DNA of 64,000 nt, taken from contig JACPNS010000016.1 of NCBI GenBank assembly GCA_016185345.1, forward strand, positions 118,975 to 182,974, read 5' to 3'. The notes under the pieces were generated by a model that ran no database searches, was not told the DNA's origin, and saw only the letters and a program-made list of their open reading frames with translations. Position numbers and translations under genes: made by a program. Of this stretch, positions 35,116-44,901 are shown piece by piece (the first letter of the stretch is position 1; every line of letters begins with the position of its first letter). The stretch is from Solirubrobacterales bacterium (GTDB lineage Bacteria; Actinomycetota; Thermoleophilia; Solirubrobacterales; JACPNS01).

Positions 35116-37553
35116 TGCTTTGATTCCTCTCGGTATTCACTATACGAGCGGAACGTGAAAGACAGTTCGAGGTCGGTTTTTGGCGAATCCTCTGCATGAA
35201 TTGATTCGACATCCGCGCCGGATCGCTGAACTCGCACAACCGAGAGTTCTTCGAGCGCGCGAACGGCGCGACCGGCGATTCGGGCGCTGGGCATGCGCAG
35301 GCGCAGGTCTTCGAGCAGGGACTCGGCCGGGTCTGTCGCAGCTTTGATCAGGCGAAATACTTTGACCACGTGTTCACGCGAGAGCAGTAGATCTGCCTCG
35401 CGGGCAGCGACCGAGCGGGCGACAGACTCACTCCACGCGAACACGGTGTGCGCTGCTGAAAATCCCGCGAGCGCCGGGGCTGGCGGTGGCTCGGCCATTA
35501 CGACGTGATCGAAGTTCCCGGCTGCGAGCGCGGGATCGTCGAATGCGAGCACCTGCAGCCCTGCAAGCTCTGGCTTGATCTCTCGGATCCCGATGACCGA
35601 GCCGCGCCATGCGACGGGGTCATTGACCGCGAGCACAATAGAACTCGCGCCGTCAGCGAGATAGGCGAGGACCGCGAAGGGCTCCTCCCCTCTGCGGTCA
35701 TCAACCCGTGCCTGATCGAGCGGATCGCCCGGGACCGGCGGCGCGTCGCTGATCGCAGCGGAAAACTCGCTGTGCCAATCGGCGAAGCGGATCGACTCGT
35801 GATCGAGCATCGCGCAAAGAACGGCCTGAGCCTCTTCGCGACCGTTGTATTCGTTTCGTTGCAGTTCGACCACCAGGTCAACCGGTCGCGGCGGATCGGG
35901 CGTTTCGATCGCGTGCTCCTGACGAAACGCGACCACGGCAGTCCGGGTGCCGCCGCCGGCAATCGAAAGCTTGAAATGTTGTCCCGTCTTGCCCAGATTG
36001 GCCACGGAAACAAGATCGGCTCCTGCAATCAGGATGCGCGGCTCGGGGTTCTCGGCGCCAAACGGTCCGAGCGCCTCGATCGCACCGATCGCGTTGAGAT
36101 TCACGTCGGCGGGTCCGGCGACGGCGTCCACGCTGAGGCGAGCCCGCAGGTCGTCAACTGTCAGGTTCTCGGCGGCGTGGGCGACGAACTTTGACTTGAA
36201 CCGCTCGAGGTTTCCGGCGTCGAGTTCAAGCCCTGCTGCGGCTCGGTGCCCGCCAAACCGAACGAGGAGATCGGCGCACGCTGCCAATCCACCGTGGAGG
36301 TCATAGACACCCCCGCTGCGGCCTGAACCTGCTGCGACCGCACCCTCGATCGCCAGCGCGACGGTTGGGCGGTGAAAACGTTCGGCGATGTGGCCGGCGA
36401 CGATTCCGAGCACCCCGGGGTGCCAGTCCTGCCCTGCGACGACGATCGCGAACTGGTCGCGCTGCTCGCGGGCCTGCGACTCGGCCTCGAAGAGAATCTC
36501 CTGTTCGACCTCGCGGCGCTTCATGTTGGCCGATCCGAGCTGACCAGCGAGCTCTGCCGCGCGGGCGTCGTTGGACGTGAGCATCAGCTCGACCGCCGGC
36601 TCGGCCGAGTGCATACGCCCGACCGCGTTGATCCGCGGCCCGAGCGCAAAACCAAAGCTCTGCGCGCCGATCTTCAGCTGATCTACGCCGGCGACCAGCA
36701 TCAGCTCGCGCAGCCCCGGGCGTTGGGTGCGGCGCATCTGCTCAAGCCCAGCGCGAACGAGCGCGCGGTTTTCGCCGCGCAGCGGGACCACGTCGCAGAC
36801 CGTTGCCAGCGCAACAAGTGCGAGGTCTTCGTCGAGGCCGGCTGGATCGGCTCCGGCGCGCTCGGCAACCAGCGCTGCCAGCTTGTGAGTGGTCGCGGCC
36901 GCGCAAAGAAATGGTGTTGGGTAGTCGCCCATCGCCGGGTGCACGATCGGCGCGTCGGGCAGTTCATCGCCAACTGTGTGGTGATCGCAGATGACCAGGT
37001 CCATACCCAGTTCGCGGGCATGTGCCACCTCGGCGACAGATCCAATGCCGCAGTCGACGGCAATGACGAGTCCGACATCGTCGTTGGCCAGCCGCTCGAG
37101 CGACGCTCGCGAGAGACCGTATCCATCCTCGAAGCGACTCGGTACATGCCACGTGACATCCGCCCCGAGCCCAGCGAGGGCGCGTACGAGGATTGCCGTC
37201 GAGCAAACGCCATCGACGTCATAGTCACCGTGGACCGCGATCCGCGTTCCGCTGCGCAGGTGCGCAGCGATCGCGTCCGCGGCTTCTGGGCCGCCGGGGA
37301 TCAGTTCGGGTGCGTGGATCTCGCCGCCGCATATCCACTCGCGCGCGGCGCCGGGACTGCCGATGCCACGTCGCGCAAGCGTTTGGGCGGCGAGCGGGTG
37401 CAGTCCGAGCTGAGATCGCAGTACCGCCACTTCTGCACCCGAGCAAGGCGGGATGTCGATCACCGGTTCACGAGGCGCGATGTCGAGAGGTAGCGCGCTC
37501 GTGCGCGCGGCTTCGATCTCTGCTGTCATCGCGGCGGCGGTTTCCACGCTCAT
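35076..37553 (-). CDS. recJ: Single-stranded-DNA-specific exonuclease RecJ (long form)
   Basis: A 825-residue DHH-family 5'-3' exonuclease for recombination and mismatch repair. Motifs: GDYDVDGVCSTAIL, VDCGIGSVAEV, CDHHTVGDELP and, in the DHHA1 part, GRSGGVYDLHGGLAACADLLVRFGGHRAAAG. Core RecJ proteins are about 570-600 residues; the extra 220 or so C-terminal residues include what looks like a RecJ_C-type extension ending in a winged-helix-like segment (KVFRLIKAATDPAESLLEDL). It overlaps rel by 40 nt, so the pair is probably cotranslated. The start is uncertain within the first 10 codons (alternative ATG at codon 9). Confidence 0.94.
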   Translation of the reverse strand: MSVETAAAMTAEIEAARTSALPLDIAPREPVIDIPPCSGAEVAVLRSQLGLHPLAAQTLARRGIGSPGAAREWICGGEIHAPELIPGGPEAADAIAAHLRSGTRIAVHGDYDVDGVCSTAILVRALAGLGADVTWHVPSRFEDGYGLSRASLERLANDDVGLVIAVDCGIGSVAEVAHARELGMDLVICDHHTVGDELPDAPIVHPAMGDYPTPFLCAAATTHKLAALVAERAGADPAGLDEDLALVALATVCDVVPLRGENRALVRAGLEQMRRTQRPGLRELMLVAGVDQLKIGAQSFGFALGPRINAVGRMHSAEPAVELMLTSNDARAAELAGQLGSANMKRREVEQEILFEAESQAREQRDQFAIVVAGQDWHPGVLGIVAGHIAERFHRPTVALAIEGAVAAGSGRSGGVYDLHGGLAACADLLVRFGGHRAAAGLELDAGNLERFKSKFVAHAAENLTVDDLRARLSVDAVAGPADVNLNAIGAIEALGPFGAENPEPRILIAGADLVSVANLGKTGQHFKLSIAGGGTRTAVVAFRQEHAIETPDPPRPVDLVVELQRNEYNGREEAQAVLCAMLDHESIRFADWHSEFSAAISDAPPVPGDPLDQARVDDRRGEEPFAVLAYLADGASSIVLAVNDPVAWRGSVIGIREIKPELAGLQVLAFDDPALAAGNFDHVVMAEPPPAPALAGFSAAHTVFAWSESVARSVAAREADLLLSREHVVKVFRLIKAATDPAESLLEDLRLRMPSARIAGRAVRALEELSVVRVQRSGADVESIHAEDSPKTDLELSFTFRSYSEYREESKQWLRQLSANPRER

Positions 37554-37584
37554 GGAAACAGCCTACGGAGGGTGGTCGACAGAG

Positions 37585-37860
37585 CTAGACGGCTTCTTTT
37601 TCGGCGGCCTCTTGGCGCATACCGATGAAGTAAGAAATTCCAAGGCCGATTCCGGCACCCGGGATGGCGATGATCGCCTGAATCAGGTCCGTGTCATCAC
37701 GACCAGGGACAGAAAATCCATTGACGATGAAGCCAAAGATCACGGCGCCAGCGATCGCTGCGGCGAACGCTCCGACGATCCCGCCCCAGAACTTTTCCGG
37801 CAGATAGACGGCGAAGTGCCAAATGGCCAGAGCCATCAATACCCATGAAAGTGCGGCCAT
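37585..37860 (-). CDS. Small membrane protein, possibly GlsB/YeaQ/YmgE-like
   Basis: A 91-residue protein with three hydrophobic segments: VLMALAIWHFAVYL, WGGIVGAFAAAIAGAVIFGFI and IIAIPGAGIGLGISYFIG. The glycine pattern GGIVGAF and GAGIG recalls transglycosylase-associated YeaQ/YmgE proteins, but the match is loose. It sits between secDF (14 nt) and recJ (31 nt) in a run of minus-strand genes, so it is likely cotranscribed. Function unknown. Confidence 0.7.
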   Translation of the reverse strand: MAALSWVLMALAIWHFAVYLPEKFWGGIVGAFAAAIAGAVIFGFIVNGFSVPGRDDTDLIQAIIAIPGAGIGLGISYFIGMRQEAAEKEAV

Positions 37861-37874
37861 TCCTGCAGTCCCCT

Positions 37875-40715
37875 CTAACGCCCGTGCTTACGCTTGGCGC
37901 GCGCGGCGCGGCGCTCGGCTTTGGTCTCTGGGCGCTTGACAGCGCCGCCCGGTGCGGCGCCATTTCCAGCTCCAGCCGGCACCGCGCCTTGAAATTCGTC
38001 TTCGGACGAGTTCGCATCCGGTTCGTCGACCACGGTGATGTCCGCCGACTGCTCTTCTTGGAGCGCCCTTCCAGTGCTCGAATGGACTGCGACTCCACCG
38101 ATTGTCTCGATTGCGAACGGCGGCATGACGCCGTTGTTTTCTTCGAGAATCCGGTGGTTGCGCTGCTGGAAAATCGGCTCGCGTTCCTTCGAGTGCGTCA
38201 GAACCGGCGCGGCGATGAAGATCGATGAATAGGTACCAGAGATCGTTCCGATCAGCAGTGCTACGGCGAAGGCCTGCAGAGTCTCGCCGCCGAAGAGCAG
38301 CAACGCGAGGACCGGTAGCGCAGTACAGAGCGAGGTTGCAAGCGAACGCGTGAGGACTTCACTCATCGAGCGGTTGACGATCTGGCTGAAGGAAGCACGA
38401 GGCATACGCGGCATGTTCTCGCGTACACGGTCGAACACGATAATCGTGTCATAGAGCGAGAATCCGAGAATGGTCAGCAAGGCGGCAACCGTCGCACTGG
38501 AGACCTCCAAGCCCAGCAACGCATAAACACCAAGGGTTATCAGGATGTCGTGCGTCAGCGCGATCAGCAGCGGCACCGCGAACTTGATGCCGAAGCGCAA
38601 CGCAACATAGCCGCCGATCACGAACAGCGAGAAGATGATTGCCGTCAGCGCGCTCCTGGCAATCACGGAACCGAAGGTCGGACCGACCGCGGAGACGACG
38701 AACTGCGTGTCCGCTTCGCTGCTGGCACGGATCTTGAACCGCTCCTCCATATTCCTCTGGATCAACGAGATATCGCGCTGTTCACTGATCTGATCGCTGG
38801 AAATCTGGAACGCGTTGGGACCGAGAGTCTTGTCGTTTGTGATGCGCTGGATCTTTGCGTCCCCGGCGCCGGCCTCGGAGACGATCGCTCGGATCTGGCT
38901 TTCTGTCGCTGGCTTGTCCAATCCAACGACGATCTTCGTGCCGCCCGTGAAGTCGATGCCGAGGTTCAGCCCCAGGCCGGCAACTGCAAAAGCACCGGCC
39001 ACGAGGATCGTTCCGGACATCGCGAAAAAGAATTTTGACCTGCCCATGAAGTCGAAGCGCCAGCGCTGACGGTGCTGATCGACATCTTGGACGCCCAGCG
39101 CCGATGGCCTGGAAAGGCCGCGCCAGTTGGAGAGCACGCCAAGAATTGCCGAGGTGACGACGACGGCAGTGAAGAGCGAGACAATCGTTCCCAGGCCGAG
39201 GGCCGCAGCGAATCCGCGCACGCCCGCGGTGGCAAGAACGAAGAGGATGAACGCCGTGATGATCGTGACGACGTTGGCGTCGAGAATTGTCGAGAAGCCC
39301 TTCGCATAGCCGGTAGAAATCGCCGATTTCATCGACTTTCCGGCACGGACTTCTTCTTTGATGCGTTCGAAGATGACGATGTTGGCGTCGGCCGCAACAG
39401 AGAGCGTGAGGACGAGACCTGCAATTCCCGGAAGCGTGAAGGTGAAGCCGAGGAACTTCGTCAGGGCGAAGAAGAAGATCGCGTAGAAGATCAGCGCGAT
39501 GCCGGCGATGATTCCGAGGATGCGGTAGAACGCAAGCAGGAAGAGGAAGACGAACGCGAAGCCAACGGCAGCCGCAATCAAGGCCTGGTCGAGCGCGGCC
39601 TTACCGAGCGATGCTGAAACGGTCGTCTGTGACTGAAGTTCGAGTTGGACGGGCAGCGCGCCGAGATCGATCTGGCGCGCGATGCGAGTCGCTTCCTTCT
39701 GGGTGAGGCCGGTGATCTGCGCCTTGCCACCGGCAATTCCCTGGCTCAGTGATGCGTCGTTCGGATCGATACTGGCGAGCGAGACAACCTTGCCGTCGAG
39801 CACGATTGCGAAGCGGTGACCGTTCTTGCGTCCGATCGATGGTTCAGCCTGGCCTTCCGTGAAGAGCTGGGAGGTGACGTTCTGGAAGATCTTGCCGCCT
39901 TTGCCGCTGAAGCTGAGGTCGACAGCGGGTCCGCCTCCACCGGTGCCGTTCTGGCCGACCGTGGCGCTCTTCACCTCGTCGCCGCTCATCGCGACGCGGT
40001 CCTTCAACACGAACCACTGGATGCTCTTGCCATTCCCGAGTGGATCGTAAGAGACGACCACGTAGCCCTTGGGCACCACAAAAATCTCGGAATCCTTGGG
40101 TTGCTCACCTTCGAGCGGCTTGTTTTCCTTGGTCAGCTGGTTGTCGGCAGCGAGCAGGTCCGCTTTGGTCAGTTCGGGGCCTGCAATCAGCTTGTTGCCC
40201 TTCTCGGTACTGAAGAGGTAGTACTTGTCGCGACCGGTCTTACCCGGCTTCTGGTCGGAGGCGAGCCTAACTGCGTCGTACTGCTTGCTGAAGCCTCTGT
40301 TGTTGGAAGAGTTCTCGTCGGTCGTCGACTTCGACTGCCCCGGCTTGCCGACGACGTTCTGTTCCCACTTGTAGAAGTACATCTGTGCCGTCGAACCGAC
40401 GAGCGACTTCGCCGCCTCGGGGTCGTCGACGTCGGGAAGTGAGACTGTGATCAGCTCACTGCCGGTGGCCTGGACCTCGGCTTCAGTGACGCCAAGTGAG
40501 TTGACGCGCTCATTGATCACCTTGATGGCGTTCTGTAGTTCGCGATCGGTCGGCTGACGGTCGGCGTTGGTGGGCGAGGCCTTGTAGGTCAGCTCGATGC
40601 CACCGGCGAGGTCAAGTCCAAGGCGGCTCGGCTTGGACACGATCACGAATGTCGCGGCAGCCAAAAGCAAGCCGACAAGCCCAATGACGATCAGATTTCT
40701 CTTACGTGAAGCCAT
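37875..40715 (-). CDS. secDF: SecD-SecF fusion, protein translocase accessory subunit
   Basis: A 946-residue fused SecDF that uses the proton gradient to pull proteins across the membrane after SecYEG. SecD half: N-terminal helix, LGLDLAGGIELTY, a large P1 domain, and the TM block with ITGLTQKEATRIARQIDLGALPVQL, SLGKAALDQALIAAAVGF and DANIVIFERIKEE. A linker leads to the SecF half with GLGLNLGIDFTGGTKI and DTIIVFDRVRENM. A basic Ala/Pro/Arg tail of about 60 residues closes it. Both halves are intact. It lies 36 nt after the PAS gene, on the same strand. Confidence 0.95.
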   Translation of the reverse strand: MASRKRNLIVIGLVGLLLAAATFVIVSKPSRLGLDLAGGIELTYKASPTNADRQPTDRELQNAIKVINERVNSLGVTEAEVQATGSELITVSLPDVDDPEAAKSLVGSTAQMYFYKWEQNVVGKPGQSKSTTDENSSNNRGFSKQYDAVRLASDQKPGKTGRDKYYLFSTEKGNKLIAGPELTKADLLAADNQLTKENKPLEGEQPKDSEIFVVPKGYVVVSYDPLGNGKSIQWFVLKDRVAMSGDEVKSATVGQNGTGGGGPAVDLSFSGKGGKIFQNVTSQLFTEGQAEPSIGRKNGHRFAIVLDGKVVSLASIDPNDASLSQGIAGGKAQITGLTQKEATRIARQIDLGALPVQLELQSQTTVSASLGKAALDQALIAAAVGFAFVFLFLLAFYRILGIIAGIALIFYAIFFFALTKFLGFTFTLPGIAGLVLTLSVAADANIVIFERIKEEVRAGKSMKSAISTGYAKGFSTILDANVVTIITAFILFVLATAGVRGFAAALGLGTIVSLFTAVVVTSAILGVLSNWRGLSRPSALGVQDVDQHRQRWRFDFMGRSKFFFAMSGTILVAGAFAVAGLGLNLGIDFTGGTKIVVGLDKPATESQIRAIVSEAGAGDAKIQRITNDKTLGPNAFQISSDQISEQRDISLIQRNMEERFKIRASSEADTQFVVSAVGPTFGSVIARSALTAIIFSLFVIGGYVALRFGIKFAVPLLIALTHDILITLGVYALLGLEVSSATVAALLTILGFSLYDTIIVFDRVRENMPRMPRASFSQIVNRSMSEVLTRSLATSLCTALPVLALLLFGGETLQAFAVALLIGTISGTYSSIFIAAPVLTHSKEREPIFQQRNHRILEENNGVMPPFAIETIGGVAVHSSTGRALQEEQSADITVVDEPDANSSEDEFQGAVPAGAGNGAAPGGAVKRPETKAERRAARAKRKHGR

Positions 40716-40751
40716 AGAAAAGGTGCGTGCGTCGAAGTCTTTTGCGTGCGC

Positions 40752-41198
40752 TCAGCCCTCAGGAGTGAGAACGAGAAGCATCCCCCCGTCTTCGTCGTAC
40801 GCGGGGAATATATCGGCAACGGCGCGGGCTTCTAAATCACCCTCTGCGCGTACGGTCACGTCGTGACCTATCGAGCGCACTCCCCATTCGAGCGTCGTGT
40901 CGATTGGATCGTCGCTCTGCAAGAACTCAAGACCCAGCACATCGCGCACCGGACGGCCGAAAACATCGACATCCGTCAGGCCGGTGAGCTCGTATGAACC
41001 GCGACCGCATCCGATGATTCGCGCCTCTTGGTCACAGACAAAGAACGCGGCGCCGGAGGCGGGGTAATAGTCGTCTAGGAGTTCAAAGACAAAGCCGTAG
41101 CCGCATTTGTCGCAGCCTCTGGGGCGCGCCGTGAAGCCGGCGTTACGGTCTCCGTGGTTTGAACGTTTTCCGCACTGCGGGCAGATAAAGATGGGCAT
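40752..41198 (-). CDS. Zinc-ribbon plus PAS domain protein
   Basis: A 148-residue protein. Residues 1-36 hold CPQC and CDKC pairs ([25 protein letters not shown]), a rubredoxin-like zinc ribbon. Residues 40-148 read as a single PAS domain (YYPASGAAFFVCDQEARIIGCG, ELTGLTDVDVFGRPVRDVLGL). No output domain follows, so it may act by binding a partner. The frame is open to 41678 but the zinc ribbon defines ATG 41198. This start overlaps the divergent photolyase start by 8 nt, so a leaderless message is likely. A link to light or redox is only suggested by that neighbour. Confidence 0.8.
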   Translation of the reverse strand: MPIFICPQCGKRSNHGDRNAGFTARPRGCDKCGYGFVFELLDDYYPASGAAFFVCDQEARIIGCGRGSYELTGLTDVDVFGRPVRDVLGLEFLQSDDPIDTTLEWGVRSIGHDVTVRAEGDLEARAVADIFPAYDEDGGMLLVLTPEG

Positions 41199-42573
41199 CA
41201 GAAGTCTGAAAACGAGATTAGACAACGAACCGCTCTCCCCTTCCAGGGATCGCCACCTGAATAGCCGCACAACACGCGAAGGCCCGGCCATACATTGGAT
41301 GAGTCGCGACCAGCGCGTGCGTGACAACCATGGCTTGTTGCTGGCATCTGAGCTCGGGACACACGTGCACGTTGTCTTCTGCCTGCTCGACCGGTGCGGC
41401 GCCGCATCGCAGCGGCACTTCAAGTTCATGCTCGACGGGCTCGAGCAGGTCGAAAGAGACTTGAGGGAACTCGGAATTCCCTTCTCACTTCTGCTGGGCG
41501 ACGCCGCGATCACGCTTCCGTCGTTCGCGGCGTCGATCGGCGCCGGGGCCGTAACTTGCGACTTCTCTCCGCTTGCGCCGTCGAGACGCCGGCGCAGTTT
41601 CTTGGCCAAGTCGCTGGAGATGCCGCTTGTCGAGGTCGACTCGCGGAACATCGTGCCGGCCTGGGTCGCCGCTGACAAGCACGTATATGCGGCGTTTCAT
41701 CTCAGAAGCCGACACGCGAAAATGCTGCCCGAGTATCTCCTCGAGATACCGCAGCTCGAACGCCAGAGTGGCGAGTGCGAGCCGGTCGATTGGGAAGCGG
41801 CGCGGGAGTTCGTGAAAGCCGATCACCACGGTCCCGAGATTAAGATCGCTTCTGGTGAGTCGGCCGCGCGGATCGCGCTCGATGACTTCATCGCAACGCG
41901 GCTCGAGGGTTACGCCGAGCGCCGCGGTCGACCTGACGTCGATCAGCAGTCGCGGCTCTCGCCCTACCTGCACTTCGGTCAGCTCTCATGCCAACGCGCC
42001 GTGCTCGACGTGAAGGCGTCCGGGGCACCGCCCGAGGACATCGCCGAGTTCGTAGACGAAGCAGTGACCTGGCGTGAGCTCTCCGACAACTTCTGTCTCT
42101 ACGTGGATGGCTATGCGAGCGCGAAGGGATTTCCCAACTGGGGCCGGAAGACACTGGACGCGCACGCCGCGGATGCTCGCGACGTCGTTTACGACTTTGA
42201 CGCCTTCGAGCAGGCAGACACCCACGACGTTCTCTGGAACGCGGCGCAGCTGGAGATGGTCCGCACCGGCCGCATGCACAACTACATGCGCATGTACTGG
42301 GCAAAGAAGATCCTCGAGTGGAGTGAATCGCCCGACGAAGCTGCACGGATCGCGGTGCTGCTCAACGACCGCTACGAGCTCGACGGGCGCGATCCCAACG
42401 GGTATGCAGGGGTCGCCTGGGCAATCGGCGGCGTTCACGATCGGCCGTGGATGGAGCGCTCCGTCTACGGGAAGGTTCGGTACATGAACGAGAACGGCGC
42501 TCGGCGCAAGTTCGACGTGGATGCGTACATCAGACGCGTCGCGCCTGAGCTGCTCGACCCCCAGCTGTTCTAG
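41191..42573 (+). CDS. phr: Class II CPD photolyase (deoxyribodipyrimidine photo-lyase)
   Basis: A 460-residue flavoprotein that splits cyclobutane pyrimidine dimers with light. Class II features: [97 protein letters not shown] and [21 protein letters not shown]. These include the FAD-binding and Trp electron-relay segments. The start at ATG 41191 is the only one near the usual family start. It shares its stop (CTAG) with the convergent ruvB. Confidence 0.95.
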   Translation: MGIRSLKTRLDNEPLSPSRDRHLNSRTTREGPAIHWMSRDQRVRDNHGLLLASELGTHVHVVFCLLDRCGAASQRHFKFMLDGLEQVERDLRELGIPFSLLLGDAAITLPSFAASIGAGAVTCDFSPLAPSRRRRSFLAKSLEMPLVEVDSRNIVPAWVAADKHVYAAFHLRSRHAKMLPEYLLEIPQLERQSGECEPVDWEAAREFVKADHHGPEIKIASGESAARIALDDFIATRLEGYAERRGRPDVDQQSRLSPYLHFGQLSCQRAVLDVKASGAPPEDIAEFVDEAVTWRELSDNFCLYVDGYASAKGFPNWGRKTLDAHAADARDVVYDFDAFEQADTHDVLWNAAQLEMVRTGRMHNYMRMYWAKKILEWSESPDEAARIAVLLNDRYELDGRDPNGYAGVAWAIGGVHDRPWMERSVYGKVRYMNENGARRKFDVDAYIRRVAPELLDPQLF

Positions 42574-43589
42574 AAAAGTCCGGCGTCGGTCGGGATCGGA
42601 AGTTCGAGGTGCTCAAACGCAGCTCGGGTTGCGATGCGGCCACGGGGGGTGCGCTGGAGCAGCCCTTGGCCGAGCAGGTAGGGCTCGATGACCTCTTCGA
42701 TCGTGTCCTCGGCCTCGCCGAGCGAGGCGGCGACAGTGGACAGGCCCACCGGGCCGCCGCCGAACTTGACGCAGATCGTTTCCAGCAGTATGCGGTCGAG
42801 GCGGTCGAGACCCTCGTGGTCGACTTCGAAGGTGTTGAGCGCGTCGGCTGCAACCTGCTCGGTGATCTCACCGTCGGCGCGGACGTCGGCGTAATCGCGG
42901 ACGCGGTTAAGCAGGCGGTTGGCGATTCGTGGGGTCCCGCGTGAGCGCCGGGCTATCTCGATGGCCCCGGCCGGATCGAGCGGGCAGCCGAGAATCTCTG
43001 AAGAACGGGTGACGATCGCAGCGAGATCATCGGCGTCGTAGTGCTCAAGGCGGTGGAACACGCCGAAGCGGTCGCGCAGCGGCGTGGTGAGCAACCCCGT
43101 GCGCGTGGTCGCGCCGATCAGGGTGAACGGCGGAAGGTCAAGGGTTACGACCCGAGCGCCAGCGCCCTGGCCGACGGTGATCGGCAACTTGCGGTCTTCC
43201 ATGGCGGGATAGAAAGTCTCTTCGAGGGCGCGCGGGAGCCGGTGAATCTCGTCGACGAAGAAGACGGAATTGGGCTCAAGTGCGGTGAGGAACGCTGCGA
43301 CGTCGCCCTTTTTCTCGAGCGCAGGGCCCGCCGTCATCACAAACGGAACGTCCAGCTCATCGGCGACGATCTGGGCGAGCGAGGTCTTGCCAAGCCCTGG
43401 CGGTCCGGCGAAGAGCACGTGATCAAGCGGCTGCTCTCGCTTGCGCGCGGCCTCGATGACGATTCGAAGCTGCTCTTTGACTTTGTCCTGGCCGACGAAC
43501 TCGTCGATGCGGCGCGGGCGCAGCGAGACGTCGAGATCGTCAGGCAACTCGGCCGGGGCAATCGATGCCGATCGAATTGGTGCTGACAT
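42570..43589 (-). CDS. ruvB: Holliday junction branch migration helicase RuvB
   Basis: A 339-residue AAA+ motor. Walker [16 protein letters not shown], Walker [11 protein letters not shown], sensor [19 protein letters not shown] and arginine-finger region, and a winged-helix C-terminus ([33 protein letters not shown]). RuvB hexamers drive branch migration with RuvA and RuvC. TGATG overlap with ruvA fixes the start. The usual ruvC-ruvA-ruvB order is conserved. Confidence 0.97.
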   Translation of the reverse strand: MSAPIRSASIAPAELPDDLDVSLRPRRIDEFVGQDKVKEQLRIVIEAARKREQPLDHVLFAGPPGLGKTSLAQIVADELDVPFVMTAGPALEKKGDVAAFLTALEPNSVFFVDEIHRLPRALEETFYPAMEDRKLPITVGQGAGARVVTLDLPPFTLIGATTRTGLLTTPLRDRFGVFHRLEHYDADDLAAIVTRSSEILGCPLDPAGAIEIARRSRGTPRIANRLLNRVRDYADVRADGEITEQVAADALNTFEVDHEGLDRLDRILLETICVKFGGGPVGLSTVAASLGEAEDTIEEVIEPYLLGQGLLQRTPRGRIATRAAFEHLELPIPTDAGLF

Positions 43590-44170
43590 CAGACTGCGAC
43601 CCCACGGAGCGCAGAAGCAATCAATTCTTCGGTCGACTCGCCCGATGCCTCGACGAGCATCGCCTCGGCCTGCGCCAGCGAGTATCCAAGGCCAAGCAGT
43701 CCGTCGCGCGCGAGCAGAACCGGGTCGTCGGAGCGGGCCGCAGTGCGCAGAACTGTCGGCGCGCCGGAAGGGATGACCTTGTCCCGCAGCTCGACGACCA
43801 GGCGCTCTGCGGTGCGCTTGCCGATGCCGGGAACTTTCTGGAAGGTCTCGTGGTCGCCGGTGACAAGCGCCGCCTCGACCTCGGGAACGGTCATTGAGCT
43901 GAGCACGGCCAGCGCAACCTTGGGACCTACACCACTCACACCCGTGAGCAGGCCGAAGACGTCGCGTTCTTCACCGGTTGCGAATCCGTAGAGCTGCATT
44001 GCGTCTTCGCGCACGACCATGGTGGCCAGTAGCGAGGCTCTGGTGCCGACCGGTGCGACTTCTTCAAGGGTGCTCCCGGAGACGCTGAGCATGTAGCCCA
44101 CTCCCCCTGCCTCGATCACGACGTGGCCTGCGCCCTTGTGCATGACTTCTCCTGAAACTGATGCGATCAA
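43589..44170 (-). CDS. ruvA: Holliday junction DNA helicase RuvA
   Basis: A 193-residue protein that binds Holliday junctions and loads RuvB. OB-fold start [28 protein letters not shown], then helix-hairpin-helix pairs ([39 protein letters not shown]) and a C-terminal domain III ([16 protein letters not shown]). The frame is open to 44398, but a TTG at 44170 gives the family start (MIASV...) and forms a TTGA overlap with the ruvC stop. I therefore choose TTG. Confidence 0.94.
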   Translation of the reverse strand: MIASVSGEVMHKGAGHVVIEAGGVGYMLSVSGSTLEEVAPVGTRASLLATMVVREDAMQLYGFATGEERDVFGLLTGVSGVGPKVALAVLSSMTVPEVEAALVTGDHETFQKVPGIGKRTAERLVVELRDKVIPSGAPTVLRTAARSDDPVLLARDGLLGLGYSLAQAEAMLVEASGESTEELIASALRGVAV

Positions 44171-44664
44171 GACGCGGCTCCGATCGCGCTCATAAGTGGC
44201 GCGCTGTTGAGATGACAGATGCCGACGGCGAGAGCGTCGGCGGCGTGGTCGGGCGGGACTGGCCCGGCAAGATCGAGCAGCGCCGTGACCATCGTCTGAA
44301 CTTGCTCCTTGCCGGCGCCGCCACTTCCGCAAACGGCCAACTTGATCTGCTGCGGCGTGTACGAATCGACTCGAACGCCACGCCTGCCTGCCTCGCAAAC
44401 AACCGCGCCACGCGCCTGCCCCACCGAAAACGCAGACTCGACATTCTTACCGAAGTAGATCGACTCGATCGCCATGGCGTCGGGGCTGTATTTCACGAGC
44501 AGATCTTCGATCTGGTCAGCGATCAGCGCCAGGCGCAGCTCAAGTGGTTGAGCGGATTCAGTCCTGATCACTCCGCCGTCCAGCGCAAGCAGCGCAGAAC
44601 CGCGGCTCTCGACTATGCCGAACCCGGTGTTGGCCACGCCTGGATCGATGCCGATGACGACCAT
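44167..44664 (-). CDS. ruvC: Crossover junction endodeoxyribonuclease RuvC
   Basis: A 165-residue RNase H-fold resolvase. Catalytic acid positions are visible in IGIDPGVANTGFGIV (Asp), MAIESIYF (Glu), and DHAADALAVGICH (Asp pair). QARGAVVCEAGRRGV and QIKLAVCGSGGAGKEQVQ are typical. It cuts Holliday junctions during recombination. First gene of the ruvCAB run, with no gene immediately upstream on the same strand. Confidence 0.96.
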   Translation of the reverse strand: MVVIGIDPGVANTGFGIVESRGSALLALDGGVIRTESAQPLELRLALIADQIEDLLVKYSPDAMAIESIYFGKNVESAFSVGQARGAVVCEAGRRGVRVDSYTPQQIKLAVCGSGGAGKEQVQTMVTALLDLAGPVPPDHAADALAVGICHLNSAPLMSAIGAAS

Positions 44665-44712
44665 CTAGATGTATTCCCGATACGAACGCATGTTCCTACC
44701 GTGGATTTTGCG

Positions 44713-44880
44713 TCACCGCTCGGATGGCTTGAATCCCGGACACTTCACGACCGGGACTGGCGGGTACTTCGGGTAGCGCTTGTCCTCGCGCGAGAGTTTG
44801 CAGAAGAGGAACACCGAGCCACGGGTGTTCGGGTTCAGCTTTGCGTGTACGCAGGTGTCGCAGAGCCCAAATCGCGTCAT
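44713..44880 (-). CDS. Small four-cysteine protein of unknown function
   Basis: A 55-residue protein, MTRFGLCDTCVHAKLNPN..., with cysteines in CDTC, FC and KCPG, which suggests a small zinc-binding fold. ATG 44880 is preferred because the upstream ATG at 44913 would overlap the divergent yebC. It is not part of the ruv run in spacing (48 nt before ruvC). Similar short actinobacterial proteins are annotated hypothetical. Confidence 0.6.
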   Translation of the reverse strand: MTRFGLCDTCVHAKLNPNTRGSVFLFCKLSREDKRYPKYPPVPVVKCPGFKPSER

Positions 44881-44901
44881 CGGTCGTAAACTACCCACCT
44901 T

